Shown here piece by piece: positions 18,304 to 26,011 of a stretch of DNA of 64,000 nt. The stretch is from Hyphomicrobium_A sp965243865 (lineage in GTDB: Bacteria; Pseudomonadota; Alphaproteobacteria; Rhizobiales; Hyphomicrobiaceae): positions 3,782,001 to 3,846,000 of the forward strand of contig NZ_OZ251603.1 of assembly GCF_965243865.1 (NCBI RefSeq), written 5' to 3'. The position numbers and the translations under genes are program-made. Below the pieces are notes generated by a model. That model worked only from the letters and a program-made list of their open reading frames with translations. It had not been told where the DNA came from and made no database searches. The stretch's first letter is position 1, and every line of letters starts with the position of its first letter.

Positions 18304-19425
18304 GTGTCATCTCTCGTTGAGAAGACGGCCCACCCAGCGGCAAACGGCCCGTTATCCGGGGCGGACCGGGGCCGCGCCGCCGCGACCATCGCGGCCCAGC
18401 TGACCTTCGAGAATCTCGCACGTGAATTCGACACGACCCAGGCGCTTGCCGGCTTCGACCTTGACGTAAAGCCAGCGGAGATCGTCTGCCTGCTCGGCCC
18501 GTCCGGGTGCGGGAAGTCGACACTCCTGCGCATCGCAGCTGGCATCGAAAAGCCGACCGGCGGGCGAGTCCTGATCAACGGACAGGAGGTCGCCGGACCA
18601 TCGCGCTTCGTCGCCCCGGAGGAGCGCAGTGTTGGCCTGATGTTTCAGGACTTCGCGCTCTTTCCGCATCTGACCATCGTCGCCAATGTCGCATTTGGTT
18701 TGAAGGCTCTGACCAAGGCCGCCGCGCACCGGGAAGCGCTGGCTGCATTGAAGCGCGTCGGACTTGCCCACCTCGCAGATGAATATCCGCACATTCTATC
18801 CGGCGGTCAGCAGCAGCGCGTCGCGCTCGCGCGCGCAATCGTTCCGCGCCCCGCGGTCATGCTCATGGACGAGCCGTTTTCCGGTCTCGACGTGCAATTG
18901 CGTGATGCCATGCAGGAGGAGACGCTCTCTCTTCTGCGCGAGGCACGCGCTACATCGGTCATCGTCACGCACCATCCCGAAGAGGCCATGCGCATCGGCG
19001 ACCGCATCGCGGTCATGCGCGCCGGCCGTCTGATCCAGGCCGGCACCGCCGAGACGCTCTATCACCAGCCATCCGATCTTTTCGTCGCTCGGCTGTTCTC
19101 CGAGATCAACGAGCTTGCCTACAAGGTCGGCGCGAGCGGAGTAGAAACGCCCATCGGCGTGCTGCCTGCCCCCGGCCTCAACCCCGGCGAGAGCGCGACA
19201 GTTTGTATCCGCGAGCGAGGAGTAGCCCTTTCCAAGGGCGGAGAGGGAATCCCTGGCCGCGTGCTCGACGTTAAGTTCCTCGGCGACGTCTCGCGCCTGG
19301 AAGTGGCCCTCGAAGGCTTCGAAAGGCCCATCAAGGTGCGGGCAGGCGAAAGCGAGGGCTGGAAAAGCGGAGCCGAGGTCCGCGCCACGATAAATCCCGC
19401 ACGCGTCCTCGTATTTCCCGCATAG
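18304..19425 (+). CDS. ABC transporter ATP-binding protein (FbpC/PotA-like), orphan
   Basis: 373 residues from GTG 18304. All ATPase motifs are present: Walker A GPSGCGKST (65-73), Q-loop Gln115, signature LSGGQQQR (165-172), Walker B VMLMDEP (185-191) and switch His223. The C-terminal 120 residues match the TOBE-type regulatory domain of Fe3+/spermidine/molybdate importers (IRERGVALSKGG ... GRVLDVKFLGDVSRLEVAL). A 30-residue N-terminal extension precedes the NBD. No permease or binding protein is nearby, so the substrate is unknown. The gene sits between scpB and tatA, inside an otherwise conserved block. Confidence 0.88.
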   Translation: MSSLVEKTAHPAANGPLSGADRGRAAATIAAQLTFENLAREFDTTQALAGFDLDVKPAEIVCLLGPSGCGKSTLLRIAAGIEKPTGGRVLINGQEVAGPSRFVAPEERSVGLMFQDFALFPHLTIVANVAFGLKALTKAAAHREALAALKRVGLAHLADEYPHILSGGQQQRVALARAIVPRPAVMLMDEPFSGLDVQLRDAMQEETLSLLREARATSVIVTHHPEEAMRIGDRIAVMRAGRLIQAGTAETLYHQPSDLFVARLFSEINELAYKVGASGVETPIGVLPAPGLNPGESATVCIRERGVALSKGGEGIPGRVLDVKFLGDVSRLEVALEGFERPIKVRAGESEGWKSGAEVRATINPARVLVFPA

Positions 19426-19599
19426 ACCCGCGAAAATGAAGCCACGGTAATAACTTGGCTTTACGCTCTAGGCGGGGTGCCCTTGCAGGGCCATATGCTT
19501 TCTGCAATATCGTTTGACGCAAGTGTTGTCCCGGCGGCAACGATTGCTGCCGTAACATCAACTGTAGCGGCTGTAGCAACTCATAAGGAGCGTATGACG

Positions 19600-19839
19600 A
19601 TGGGCCTGAGCACCTGGCATTTGCTCATCCTTGCGCTTGTCGCGCTTCTCGTCTTCGGCGGCAGCGGGCGTATTTCATCCATCATGGGTGACATGGCCAA
19701 AGGGATCAAAAGCTTCAAGAAGGGGCTTTCCGACGACGAGGAGGGGGAGAATCCTCCGGCGCGTGGTGCCGATCCGAAGATTATCGAGCAGCGCCCGGTT
19801 GAGACCGCCGAGCGCGATAGAAGCAAGACGACGGGCTGA
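19600..19839 (+). CDS. tatA: Sec-independent translocase protein TatA
   Basis: 79 residues from ATG 19600. AAGGAG at 19585-19590 is well spaced for this start; ATG 19594 is closer. One N-terminal membrane helix (WHLLILALVALLVFGG) is followed by the amphipathic helix (ISSIMGDMAKGIKSFKKGL) and an acidic tail. TatA oligomerises to form the pore that exports folded proteins with twin-arginine signals. tatB and tatC follow. The frame is open far upstream to 19477, but that part shows no family match. Confidence 0.95.
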   Translation: MGLSTWHLLILALVALLVFGGSGRISSIMGDMAKGIKSFKKGLSDDEEGENPPARGADPKIIEQRPVETAERDRSKTTG

Positions 19840-19910
19840 AGCGGCGATCGCGGCGCGCGCCACCCTCTTGGTGCGCACGGTATTGAGCGCGTCGGCAACC
19901 GGGACGACGC

Positions 19911-20360
19911 ATGTTCGACATCACTTCCAGCAAGCTGTTGATCCTCGCCATCGTGGCGTTGATCGTCGTCGGGCCGAAGGATCTGCCGATCCTTCTGCGC
20001 ACCGTTGGCAAGTATCTCGGCATGATCCGGCGACAGGCGGCCGAGTTCCGCGGTCAGTTCGACGAGGCGATGCGCGAGGCCGAACTCGATCAGCTCAAGA
20101 AGGAATTCGAGGCCGCCGCGCGCGAGGTGCATGGCACGGTGGAGGCCAGCGCTCGCAATTTCGAGAAGCAGATTGAGGCCGCAGGCACAAAACCCGAGCC
20201 CGCCAAGGAAGAGCCAAAATTCGGAACCGCACTGGCGGCACCCGCTGGCGAGGAATTGCAGCCAGGACAAGAATCGACACCCAAACCTGCGCTCGCCGAG
20301 CCAGCGCCAGCAAGCCAGGATGCTGAGACAAAGCCGGAGCCGGGCAGGGGAGCGGCATGA
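19911..20360 (+). CDS. tatB: Sec-independent translocase protein TatB
   Basis: 149 residues. The N-terminus MFDITSSKLLILAIVALIVV, then GPKDLP, is the TatB signature: a membrane helix, the GP hinge and an amphipathic helix (LRTVGKYLGMIRRQ). The C-terminal half is charged and Pro/Ala-rich. With TatC it forms the receptor for twin-arginine signal peptides. It overlaps tatC by 4 bases (ATGA), so the two are translationally coupled. Confidence 0.96.
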   Translation: MFDITSSKLLILAIVALIVVGPKDLPILLRTVGKYLGMIRRQAAEFRGQFDEAMREAELDQLKKEFEAAAREVHGTVEASARNFEKQIEAAGTKPEPAKEEPKFGTALAAPAGEELQPGQESTPKPALAEPAPASQDAETKPEPGRGAA

Positions 20361-21160
20361 CCGAAGCAGCGCCACGGCCGGGCCAGGATGACATCGACGC
20401 TTCCAAGGCTCCGCTGCTCGACCATCTCGTCGAGCTGCGCCAGCGGCTGATCTATTCGATCATCGCGCTGGGTATCGCGTTCGCGGTCTGCTTCATGTTC
20501 GCCAAGCAGATCTACAACATTCTCGTGCTGCCTTATCAGTGGGCGCACGGCGGCACCGATCCGATCGAGATGATCTACACGGCGCCACAGGAGTTCCTGT
20601 TCACGCAGATGAAGTTGGCGCTGTTCGGTGCCGCCTGCATCTCGTTCCCTATCGTTGCCAGCCAGATCTACAAGTTCGTCGCGCCCGGCCTCTACAAGAA
20701 CGAGCGCCGCGCCTTCCTGCCATATCTCATCGCCACGCCCGTCCTGTTCCTGCTCGGCGCGCTGCTCGTCTATTTCCTCGTCATGCCGATGGCGATGCGC
20801 TTCTTCCTCTCGATGCAGCAGTCGGGCGGACCGGTAGAAATCCATCTGCAAGCGCGCGTGTCGGAATATCTCGCCCTGATCATGACGTTGATCATCGGCT
20901 TCGGCATCTGCTTCCAGCTTCCCGTTGTGCTGACTTTGCTCGCCCGCGCCGGACTGCTGACGGCCGATACCCTCAGGAAGGGACGGCGCTATGCGCTGCT
21001 CGGCATCACCGCGGTTGCTGCGGTTCTCTCGCCGCCCGATCCGTTCAGTATGCTTGCGATGATGCTGCCGACTGCGGGGCTTTATGAGCTGTCGATCTGG
21101 ATGGTGGACCGCGTGGCGCGCCAGGAAGCCGCCAAGAAAGCCGCATCCTCCGCCGATTGA
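20357..21160 (+). CDS. tatC: Sec-independent translocase protein TatC
   Basis: 267 residues with six predicted membrane helices. The family opening APLLDHLVELRQRLIYSI is present, as are FTQMKLALFGAACISFPI and the late segments LIMTLIIGFGICFQLPVV and PPDPFSMLAMMLPTAGLYEL. TatC is the inner-membrane receptor that recognises the twin-arginine motif. It is the last gene of the tatABC operon; serS follows 73 bases later. Confidence 0.97.
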   Translation: MTEAAPRPGQDDIDASKAPLLDHLVELRQRLIYSIIALGIAFAVCFMFAKQIYNILVLPYQWAHGGTDPIEMIYTAPQEFLFTQMKLALFGAACISFPIVASQIYKFVAPGLYKNERRAFLPYLIATPVLFLLGALLVYFLVMPMAMRFFLSMQQSGGPVEIHLQARVSEYLALIMTLIIGFGICFQLPVVLTLLARAGLLTADTLRKGRRYALLGITAVAAVLSPPDPFSMLAMMLPTAGLYELSIWMVDRVARQEAAKKAASSAD

Positions 21161-21233
21161 TCGCGTCTGGACCATCTATCGCCGGACCACTATACCGTCC
21201 CCCGACTGCGCATCTTAGCGGACAGAGGCTGAC

Positions 21234-22799
21234 GTGTTCGATATCAAGTGGATCAGAGAGAACCCCGAGGCGTTCGACGCCGGTTTGCAGAAGCGCGGCC
21301 TTGCGCCTCTCTCGTCCGAGCTGATCGCGCTCGATGAGGCACGCCGTGCCCACGTCACCAAGCTGCAGGAAGCCCAGTCCCGCCGCAACGCCGCCTCGAA
21401 GGAGATCGGCAAGGCCAAGGCCGCCAAGGACGAAGCGAAGGCCGCTGAGCTGATGGCCGAGGTCGCCACGCTGAAGGACGAGTTGGCGAAGGGCGAGGAC
21501 GAGGAGCGCGTGCTCGACGCCAAGCTGCGCGATGCCTTGTCTGGCATTCCCAACCTGCCGCTTGACGAGGTTCCGCTCGGCAAGGACGAGCACGACAACG
21601 TCGAGGTGCGCAAGGTCGGCGCGCCGACCAAGTTCGACTTCGCGCCCAAGCAGCACTTCGAAATCGGCGAGGGCCTGGGCCTCATGGACTTCGCCACCGC
21701 GGCGAAGATTTCCGGCGCGCGTTTCGTCGTGCTGAAGGGCGCGCTTGCGCGTCTCGAGCGCGCCATTGGCGCCTTCATGCTCGACCTGCACACCAGCGAG
21801 TTCGGCTACACCGAAAACATCGTCCCGCTGCTGGTGAAGGAGGAGGCTGCTTACGGCACTGGTAACCTTCCCAAGTTTGCAGAGGATTTATTCTCGACGA
21901 AGTTGCTTAAGGAACGCATTGACCCAGTGCCAATGTTCTTGATGGCGTTCAATCTGTGGCGTCGCATCGACGACATTGATCGACCGGTCTTGAGCCGCTG
22001 GAGAGATCTATTCGATGACGAATATAGCCGGCGCGGCGAACGAAATTTCGTCACTTGGGCGAGCCTCAATAAATTCCACGGGTCACCGTGGTCGGAGCAC
22101 GTGCGCGATTATTTGAGCCGTTTCGAGTTCAAGAGCAGTGATTACCGCGAACTTGCGAACGATCTAATCCAGAGTGATAATTTTGAGACGCGATATCTCA
22201 TCCCCACTGCCGAAGTTTCGCTCACCAACTTCGTGCGCGACGAAATTCTTGAAGAAGGCGCGCTGCCGATGCGCCTCACCGCGCAGACGCCGTGCTTCCG
22301 CTCGGAGGCAGGCTCCGCCGGCCGCGATACGCGCGGCATGATCCGCCAGCATCAGTTCACCAAGGTCGAACTCGTCTCCATCACGACGCCCGAGGAGAGC
22401 CTCGCCGAGCACGAGCGCATGACCGGCTGCGCCGAGGAGGTGCTGAAGCGCCTCGGTCTGCCGTTCCGCACGATCATGCTGTGCACCGGCGACATGGGCT
22501 TTGCCTCGCGCAAGACCTACGACATCGAGGTGTGGCTGCCAGGCGAGAACACCTATCGCGAAATCTCCTCGTGCTCGGTGTGCGGCGACTTCCAGGCCCG
22601 CCGCATGAATGCGCGCTACAAGCCGAAGGGCGCCAAGGAGACGCGCTTTGTGCACACGCTGAACGGCTCCGGCCTCGCGGTCGGGCGCACGCTCATCGCC
22701 GTGCTTGAGAACTACCAGCAGGCCGACGGCTCCGTCGTCATCCCCGAGGCGCTGCGCCCCTACATGGGCGGCCTCGCCGTCATCGAGAAAGCTGCTTGA
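21234..22799 (+). CDS. serS: serine-tRNA ligase with an in-frame insertion in the catalytic domain
   Basis: 521 residues, about 90 longer than a typical SerRS (about 425-430). The N-terminal tRNA-binding coiled coil (residues 30-100), motif 2 (TPCFRSEAGSAGRDTRG, 352-368) and motif 3 (NGSGLAVGRTLIAVLE, 477-492) are intact. So the enzyme should charge tRNA-Ser, and tRNA-Sec if present. The extra segment spans about residues 221-319, between PKFAEDLF and YLIPTAEV, where the E. coli enzyme has only a short loop. It is Trp/Arg/Asp-rich, probably helical, and low in GC with rare codons (see the separate entry). The start is GTG 21234. surE follows after 86 bases. Confidence 0.95.
   Translation: MFDIKWIRENPEAFDAGLQKRGLAPLSSELIALDEARRAHVTKLQEAQSRRNAASKEIGKAKAAKDEAKAAELMAEVATLKDELAKGEDEERVLDAKLRDALSGIPNLPLDEVPLGKDEHDNVEVRKVGAPTKFDFAPKQHFEIGEGLGLMDFATAAKISGARFVVLKGALARLERAIGAFMLDLHTSEFGYTENIVPLLVKEEAAYGTGNLPKFAEDLFSTKLLKERIDPVPMFLMAFNLWRRIDDIDRPVLSRWRDLFDDEYSRRGERNFVTWASLNKFHGSPWSEHVRDYLSRFEFKSSDYRELANDLIQSDNFETRYLIPTAEVSLTNFVRDEILEEGALPMRLTAQTPCFRSEAGSAGRDTRGMIRQHQFTKVELVSITTPEESLAEHERMTGCAEEVLKRLGLPFRTIMLCTGDMGFASRKTYDIEVWLPGENTYREISSCSVCGDFQARRMNARYKPKGAKETRFVHTLNGSGLAVGRTLIAVLENYQQADGSVVIPEALRPYMGGLAVIEKAA
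21894..22190 (+). other. low-GC in-frame insertion within serS
   Basis: This is the extra segment of SerRS (residues about 221-319). By hand count, 21901-22200 is 152/300 G+C (51%), against 41/60 at 21661-21720 and 39/60 at 22441-22500 in the same gene. Codons rare elsewhere in the window appear here or at its edge (TTA, CTA, CGA, AGA, AAT, TTT). The encoded peptide includes LWRRIDDIDR, FVTWASLNKFHGSPWSEHV and RDYLSRFEFK. I see no clear target-site duplication and no intein motifs. The boundaries are estimates from recalled family sequences. Confidence 0.7.
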
Positions 22800-22834
22800 A
22801 ATGATGCAGCTCGCTCGATGCTCACACGTCTTAG

Positions 22835-22855
22835 CCTCTCCCCGGCGGGGAGAGG
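22835..22855. repeat. perfect GC-rich hairpin, REP-like
   Basis: CCTCTCCCC-GGC-GGGGAGAGG lies between serS and surE. It has a 9-bp perfect stem and a 3-base loop, with no T-run after it. Elements of the form CTCTCCCC...GGGGAGAG are common intergenic repeats in alphaproteobacteria. I saw no second copy in this window. Confidence 0.6.
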
Positions 22856-22885
22856 TTATGGTTGCATTGTAGGGAGCTTCAGCCC

Positions 22886-23686
22886 ATGCGCATCCTCGTC
22901 ACCAACGATGACGGCATCGGCTCGGAGGGCATCGAGAACCTGCGCCGCATCGCCGAGGAAATCTCCTCCGACGTATGGGTCGTCGCGCCGGAAAAGAACC
23001 AGTCCGGTGCATCGCACTCGATGACGCTGCACGAGCCGCTGCGCGTTCGCCACACCGACGCGCGCACCTTCGTGTTGCGCGGCACGCCGACCGATTGCGT
23101 AATCATGGCCGTGCGCCATTTCCTCATCGATCATCCGCCCGATCTCGTGCTGTCGGGCATCAACCACGGCTCCAACCTCGCCGAGGACGTCACCTACTCG
23201 GGCACCATCGCTGCTGCCATCGAAGGCACCATGCTCGGCGTTAGAGCCATCGCGCTGAGTCAGGTCGGCGGCTCGCTGGAAGAGGGCAAGATCCACTGGG
23301 AAACGCCGCTGACGCACGGCCCCGGCCTCATTGCGCGCCTGCTCGAGAGCGAATGGCCGAAGAACATCGTCCTCAACGTCAACTTCCCCGCCTGTCCGCC
23401 CGACGCCGTCGCGGGCATTGAGATGACGCGGCAAGGCCGCCGCGATCAGGCTTCTTTGCGCATCGATCAGCGAAGCGATCCTTGGGGCATGCCGTATTTT
23501 TGGTTCAACTTCGAGCGCCCGCCATCGACGATGGTTGAGGGCACTGACCTCGCTGCCATCGAAGCACGCCGCATCTCGGTGACGCCTCTCTGCCTCGACC
23601 TCACCAGCGAGGGGACGCGCAAGGACCTCGAGCGGCTTTTCGATCCCGGCTTCCCGCGTAAGCGCGCCGCCGGCGGCGACCTGTAG
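22886..23686 (+). CDS. surE: 5'/3'-nucleotidase SurE
   Basis: 266 residues from ATG 22886, preceded by AGGGAG at 22871-22876. It dephosphorylates nucleoside monophosphates and is linked to stationary-phase survival. The metal-binding NDDG (residues 7-10 in RILVTNDDGIGSEG), the Ser/Asn site (KNQSGASHSMTL) and SGINHGSNLAEDVTYSGT are all present. In many alphaproteobacteria, pcm (L-isoaspartyl methyltransferase) lies between surE and the LysM/LytM gene. Here there is only a 245-base regulatory gap. Confidence 0.96.
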   Translation: MRILVTNDDGIGSEGIENLRRIAEEISSDVWVVAPEKNQSGASHSMTLHEPLRVRHTDARTFVLRGTPTDCVIMAVRHFLIDHPPDLVLSGINHGSNLAEDVTYSGTIAAAIEGTMLGVRAIALSQVGGSLEEGKIHWETPLTHGPGLIARLLESEWPKNIVLNVNFPACPPDAVAGIEMTRQGRRDQASLRIDQRSDPWGMPYFWFNFERPPSTMVEGTDLAAIEARRISVTPLCLDLTSEGTRKDLERLFDPGFPRKRAAGGDL

Positions 23687-23768
23687 TCCCTGACACCAAA
23701 CATCGCCTGAGGGCCGCCGCGCCTCCTGCGATTGCCTTCGCCATGCCGCGAAGTCGTCGCCGCAGCGT

Positions 23769-23803
23769 CGTTAACTAAGCACAAAGCCTGCTTAGCTTTA
23801 ACG
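23769..23803. promoter_or_regulatory. inverted repeat upstream of the dipM-like gene
   Basis: CGTTAACTAAGCA (23769-23781) pairs with TGCTTAGCTTTAACG (23789-23803) around a 7-base loop, with a 2-base bulge. It lies in the AT-richer gap between surE and the LysM/LytM gene. It could be a surE terminator arm or an operator. There is no T-run. Confidence 0.35.
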
Positions 23804-23873
23804 AACCAGCAGAGCGACCGTTGCGCCCCTTACGACGAGATTGCACTGATTTTTTGCAACCCTGCTGCCACCG

Positions 23874-23889
23874 TTAAGGGTCCATTAAC
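23874..23889 (+). promoter_or_regulatory. CtrA-type binding site
   Basis: TTAA (23874-23877), seven bases, then TTAAC (23885-23889) exactly match the CtrA full-site consensus TTAA-N7-TTAAC known from Caulobacter and other alphaproteobacteria. It lies 43 bases before the ATG of the dipM/nlpD-like gene, where a cell-cycle promoter would be. A nested palindrome follows: CCATTAA (23882-23888) opposite TTAATGG (23900-23906) around CCTTAAGG (23891-23898). Confidence 0.65.
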
Positions 23890-23931
23890 TCCTTAAGGAT
23901 TAATGGGAGGTTGGCAGTAAAGGTGCGTATC

Positions 23932-25437
23932 ATGATGCGTTTTAAGCGTTTCCTTCGCGAAACCTCGCTTCTCCAGCCAGCGGCGCGCGCCGCCACAATT
24001 ATCGTGGCGGCCATGAGTGGCGGATGCACCGCCTCGGTCTCCGGCTTTGATTTCCCCAGCTTCAGCCTGAACGACGATAAGCCGGCGCAGCAGACCGCTT
24101 CCGGCTACGGGCGCAGCAACCTCGGCAACGACAGCTACGGCGGCGGGGGCGCACCCTACAGTTCGCCGCGCAGCAACCGCGAAAGTTCTGTTGCCTCGCA
24201 GGACCTGCCCGATGCATCGCCGTCGGCGTACTCGGGTGGCCGCACGGGCACGAATTACGCGTCCAACTCGCGCTCTGATCAGACGAGCTATGGCACCCAG
24301 TCGAGCTACGGCTCGTCAGGTGGTTCTTCCAAATACAACTCGTACACGGCGAACGGCCGTTACGGCACCGTGGCGCCGTCGTCGACCGCATCGACCAATC
24401 GCTATGATCCGCAACCGACTCCCTCGCTCGCCAATCCCGGCGACACCATCGAGGTGCAGTCCGGCGACACGCTGTATGGCATCTCGCGCCGCCACAACGT
24501 GTCGGTCGCCGAGCTCATGCAGCTCAACAACATGGCGAGCCCGAATATCAAGCTGGGTCAGAAGCTTTATCTGCCGCAGGGCGTATCGGCGCGTCACTCG
24601 CCAGCGCCTGTGACGCAGACGGCCAGCATTCAGCCTCCGCCGCCCCCATCGCCGCCCTCCAGCCACGGCGGCAACTATGGTGGCGGCACTTACACGGTGC
24701 GCCCGGGTGACTCGATCTACGGCATCTCCCGCTCGCTCGGCGTTTCGGCTGCTGAGCTGCAGCAGGCCAACGGCATCACTGACGTGCGCAGCGTGAAAGC
24801 CGGAACGGTTCTGCGCGTGCCCGGCTCCGGAGGTGGTTCCAGCGGCGGTTACGACACTGCCCAGCAACCGGTGCAGCACGTCGCGGTAACCCCGCCGCCC
24901 GCATCCCAGTCGCAGCCCACCTACCAGAACGCGGGACCGTCCACTGCCCAGCAGCCGACGATACTCAACGGCTCGCAGCCGAGCACCAATTACACGCAGG
25001 TTGCAACGCGCAACGTGAACACCAACGTTGCCCCGCCGCGTCAGTCGGTTGCCTCGAACGACAAGCTGCGCTGGCCGGTCAGCGGACGCATCATCAGCGG
25101 CTTCGGTCAGCGCTCCGACGGCACCCACAACGACGGCATCAACATGTCGGTTCCGATGGGCACGTCCGTGCACGCAGCCGAGGGCGGCACCGTAGCCTAC
25201 GCTGGCTCCGAGCTGAAGGGCTACGGCAACTTGATCCTGCTGCGTCACGACAACGGTTGGGTCACCGCCTATGCGCACAACGACCAGCTCATGGTGAAGC
25301 GCGGCGACAAGGTGCAGCGCGGGCAGGTGATCGCCACCGCCGGCCGCACTGGCTCTGTCGATCAGCCGCAAGTGCACTTCGAGCTTCGCCAGGGATCGAA
25401 ACCTGTCGACCCCGTACCGTTCCTCGAAAAGCTCTGA
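23932..25437 (+). CDS. dipM: LysM-LysM-LytM (M23-like) cell-separation factor, DipM/NlpD type
   Basis: 501 residues from ATG 23932 (AAAGG 13 bases before). A hydrophobic N-terminal segment ends at SGGCTAS, a weak lipobox. There are two LysM domains (about 173-217, SGDTLYGISRRHNVS; about 254-297, PGDSIYGISRSLGVS) in a Ser/Gln/Tyr-rich linker, then a LytM/M23 fold (about 380-501). Zinc and catalytic residues look degenerate: the usual H-x-G-x-D reads HNDGIN, and the usual HxH reads QVH. NlpD, EnvC and DipM are similarly degenerate and activate amidases instead of cutting peptidoglycan. A role in septal peptidoglycan splitting is therefore likely. A CtrA-type site precedes it. DipM versus NlpD naming is uncertain. 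Confidence 0.85.
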   Translation: MMRFKRFLRETSLLQPAARAATIIVAAMSGGCTASVSGFDFPSFSLNDDKPAQQTASGYGRSNLGNDSYGGGGAPYSSPRSNRESSVASQDLPDASPSAYSGGRTGTNYASNSRSDQTSYGTQSSYGSSGGSSKYNSYTANGRYGTVAPSSTASTNRYDPQPTPSLANPGDTIEVQSGDTLYGISRRHNVSVAELMQLNNMASPNIKLGQKLYLPQGVSARHSPAPVTQTASIQPPPPPSPPSSHGGNYGGGTYTVRPGDSIYGISRSLGVSAAELQQANGITDVRSVKAGTVLRVPGSGGGSSGGYDTAQQPVQHVAVTPPPASQSQPTYQNAGPSTAQQPTILNGSQPSTNYTQVATRNVNTNVAPPRQSVASNDKLRWPVSGRIISGFGQRSDGTHNDGINMSVPMGTSVHAAEGGTVAYAGSELKGYGNLILLRHDNGWVTAYAHNDQLMVKRGDKVQRGQVIATAGRTGSVDQPQVHFELRQGSKPVDPVPFLEKL

Positions 25438-25452
25438 TCGTTCGCGCGTGAG

Positions 25453-25491
25453 GGAAAAAAGAATGGTGCCAGACCGTCAAGGTCTGACACC
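25453..25491 (-). terminator. terminator for the DUF3175 gene
   Basis: Read on the minus strand, GGTGTCAGACC (25491-25481) and GGTCTGGCACC (25475-25465) form an 11-bp stem with one mismatch and a 5-base loop, followed by CATTCTTTTTTC. It lies about 140 bases after the stop of the minus-strand gene at 25632. The hairpin could also slow readthrough from the plus-strand gene ending at 25437. Confidence 0.7.
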
Positions 25492-25631
25492 GTTTGCGGC
25501 GCTTGTGGCCGTCTGACCGGCTGGACCGGTACGACTCTTAGATCAGAGTCGCGTGCGTCGAAAAAGAGTCATTTGCGCAACGCTCGCCTAACGTCGCCAC
25601 GCAGTCGCACCACGTTGCGCGCGTTCAGCAC

Positions 25632-25952
25632 TCAGTCCGTTTTGCCGAACGCTTCGCGCAACTCGTCCTTGGCCTTATCAAGAACGCGCCGGCGCTCCTC
25701 TGGCAGGCTACTGCCTGCGCGGTTTATGTAGAACGTCAGCATCGACATCGCGGAGCGGTATGGATCCGACTTGCGCCGGTTGCTGCGCTCCGCGGAGCGC
25801 TTCAGCGAAAGCGCAATCTTCTTCGGATCATCGAACGTGAAGACGTTCTTTTGCAGCGTCATCGCATTGCTGGTCTCGGTCACGTGCTGAGACCACTTGT
25901 CGGACGACTTGTTTGACGAGGCGGGCTTCGATTTGCGCTGGGCCGTAGCCAT
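25632..25952 (-). CDS. DUF3175 family protein
   Basis: 106 residues from ATG 25952, with GGAGG upstream. The basic N-terminus (AQRKSKPASSNKSSD) is followed by the family core KWSQHVTETSNAMTLQKNVF, DPKKIALSLKRSAERS and the signature DPYRSAMSMLTFYINRAGSSL. DUF3175 proteins are small, basic and cytoplasmic, with no assigned function. The gene is alone; the DUF72 gene downstream in the map is on the same strand but 59 bases away, so co-transcription is possible. Confidence 0.9.
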   Translation of the reverse strand: MATAQRKSKPASSNKSSDKWSQHVTETSNAMTLQKNVFTFDDPKKIALSLKRSAERSNRRKSDPYRSAMSMLTFYINRAGSSLPEERRRVLDKAKDELREAFGKTD

Positions 25953-26011
25953 GAGAGCCTCCACTACAACGGCGGACGTAGAATTAACTGCCGCAGGGCG
26001 TGTAGGTTCTC

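Noticed and set aside
20090..21175. 361-residue antisense frame over tatB and tatC
   Set aside because: Both tat genes are certain, and this frame has no signal, domain or start site.
21894..22190. serS insert as an intein or group I/II intron
   Set aside because: The insert is about 90 residues, shorter than a mini-intein, and lacks a Cys or Ser at the N-junction with a His-Asn end. It keeps the frame with no stop codon, which an intron would not need to do.
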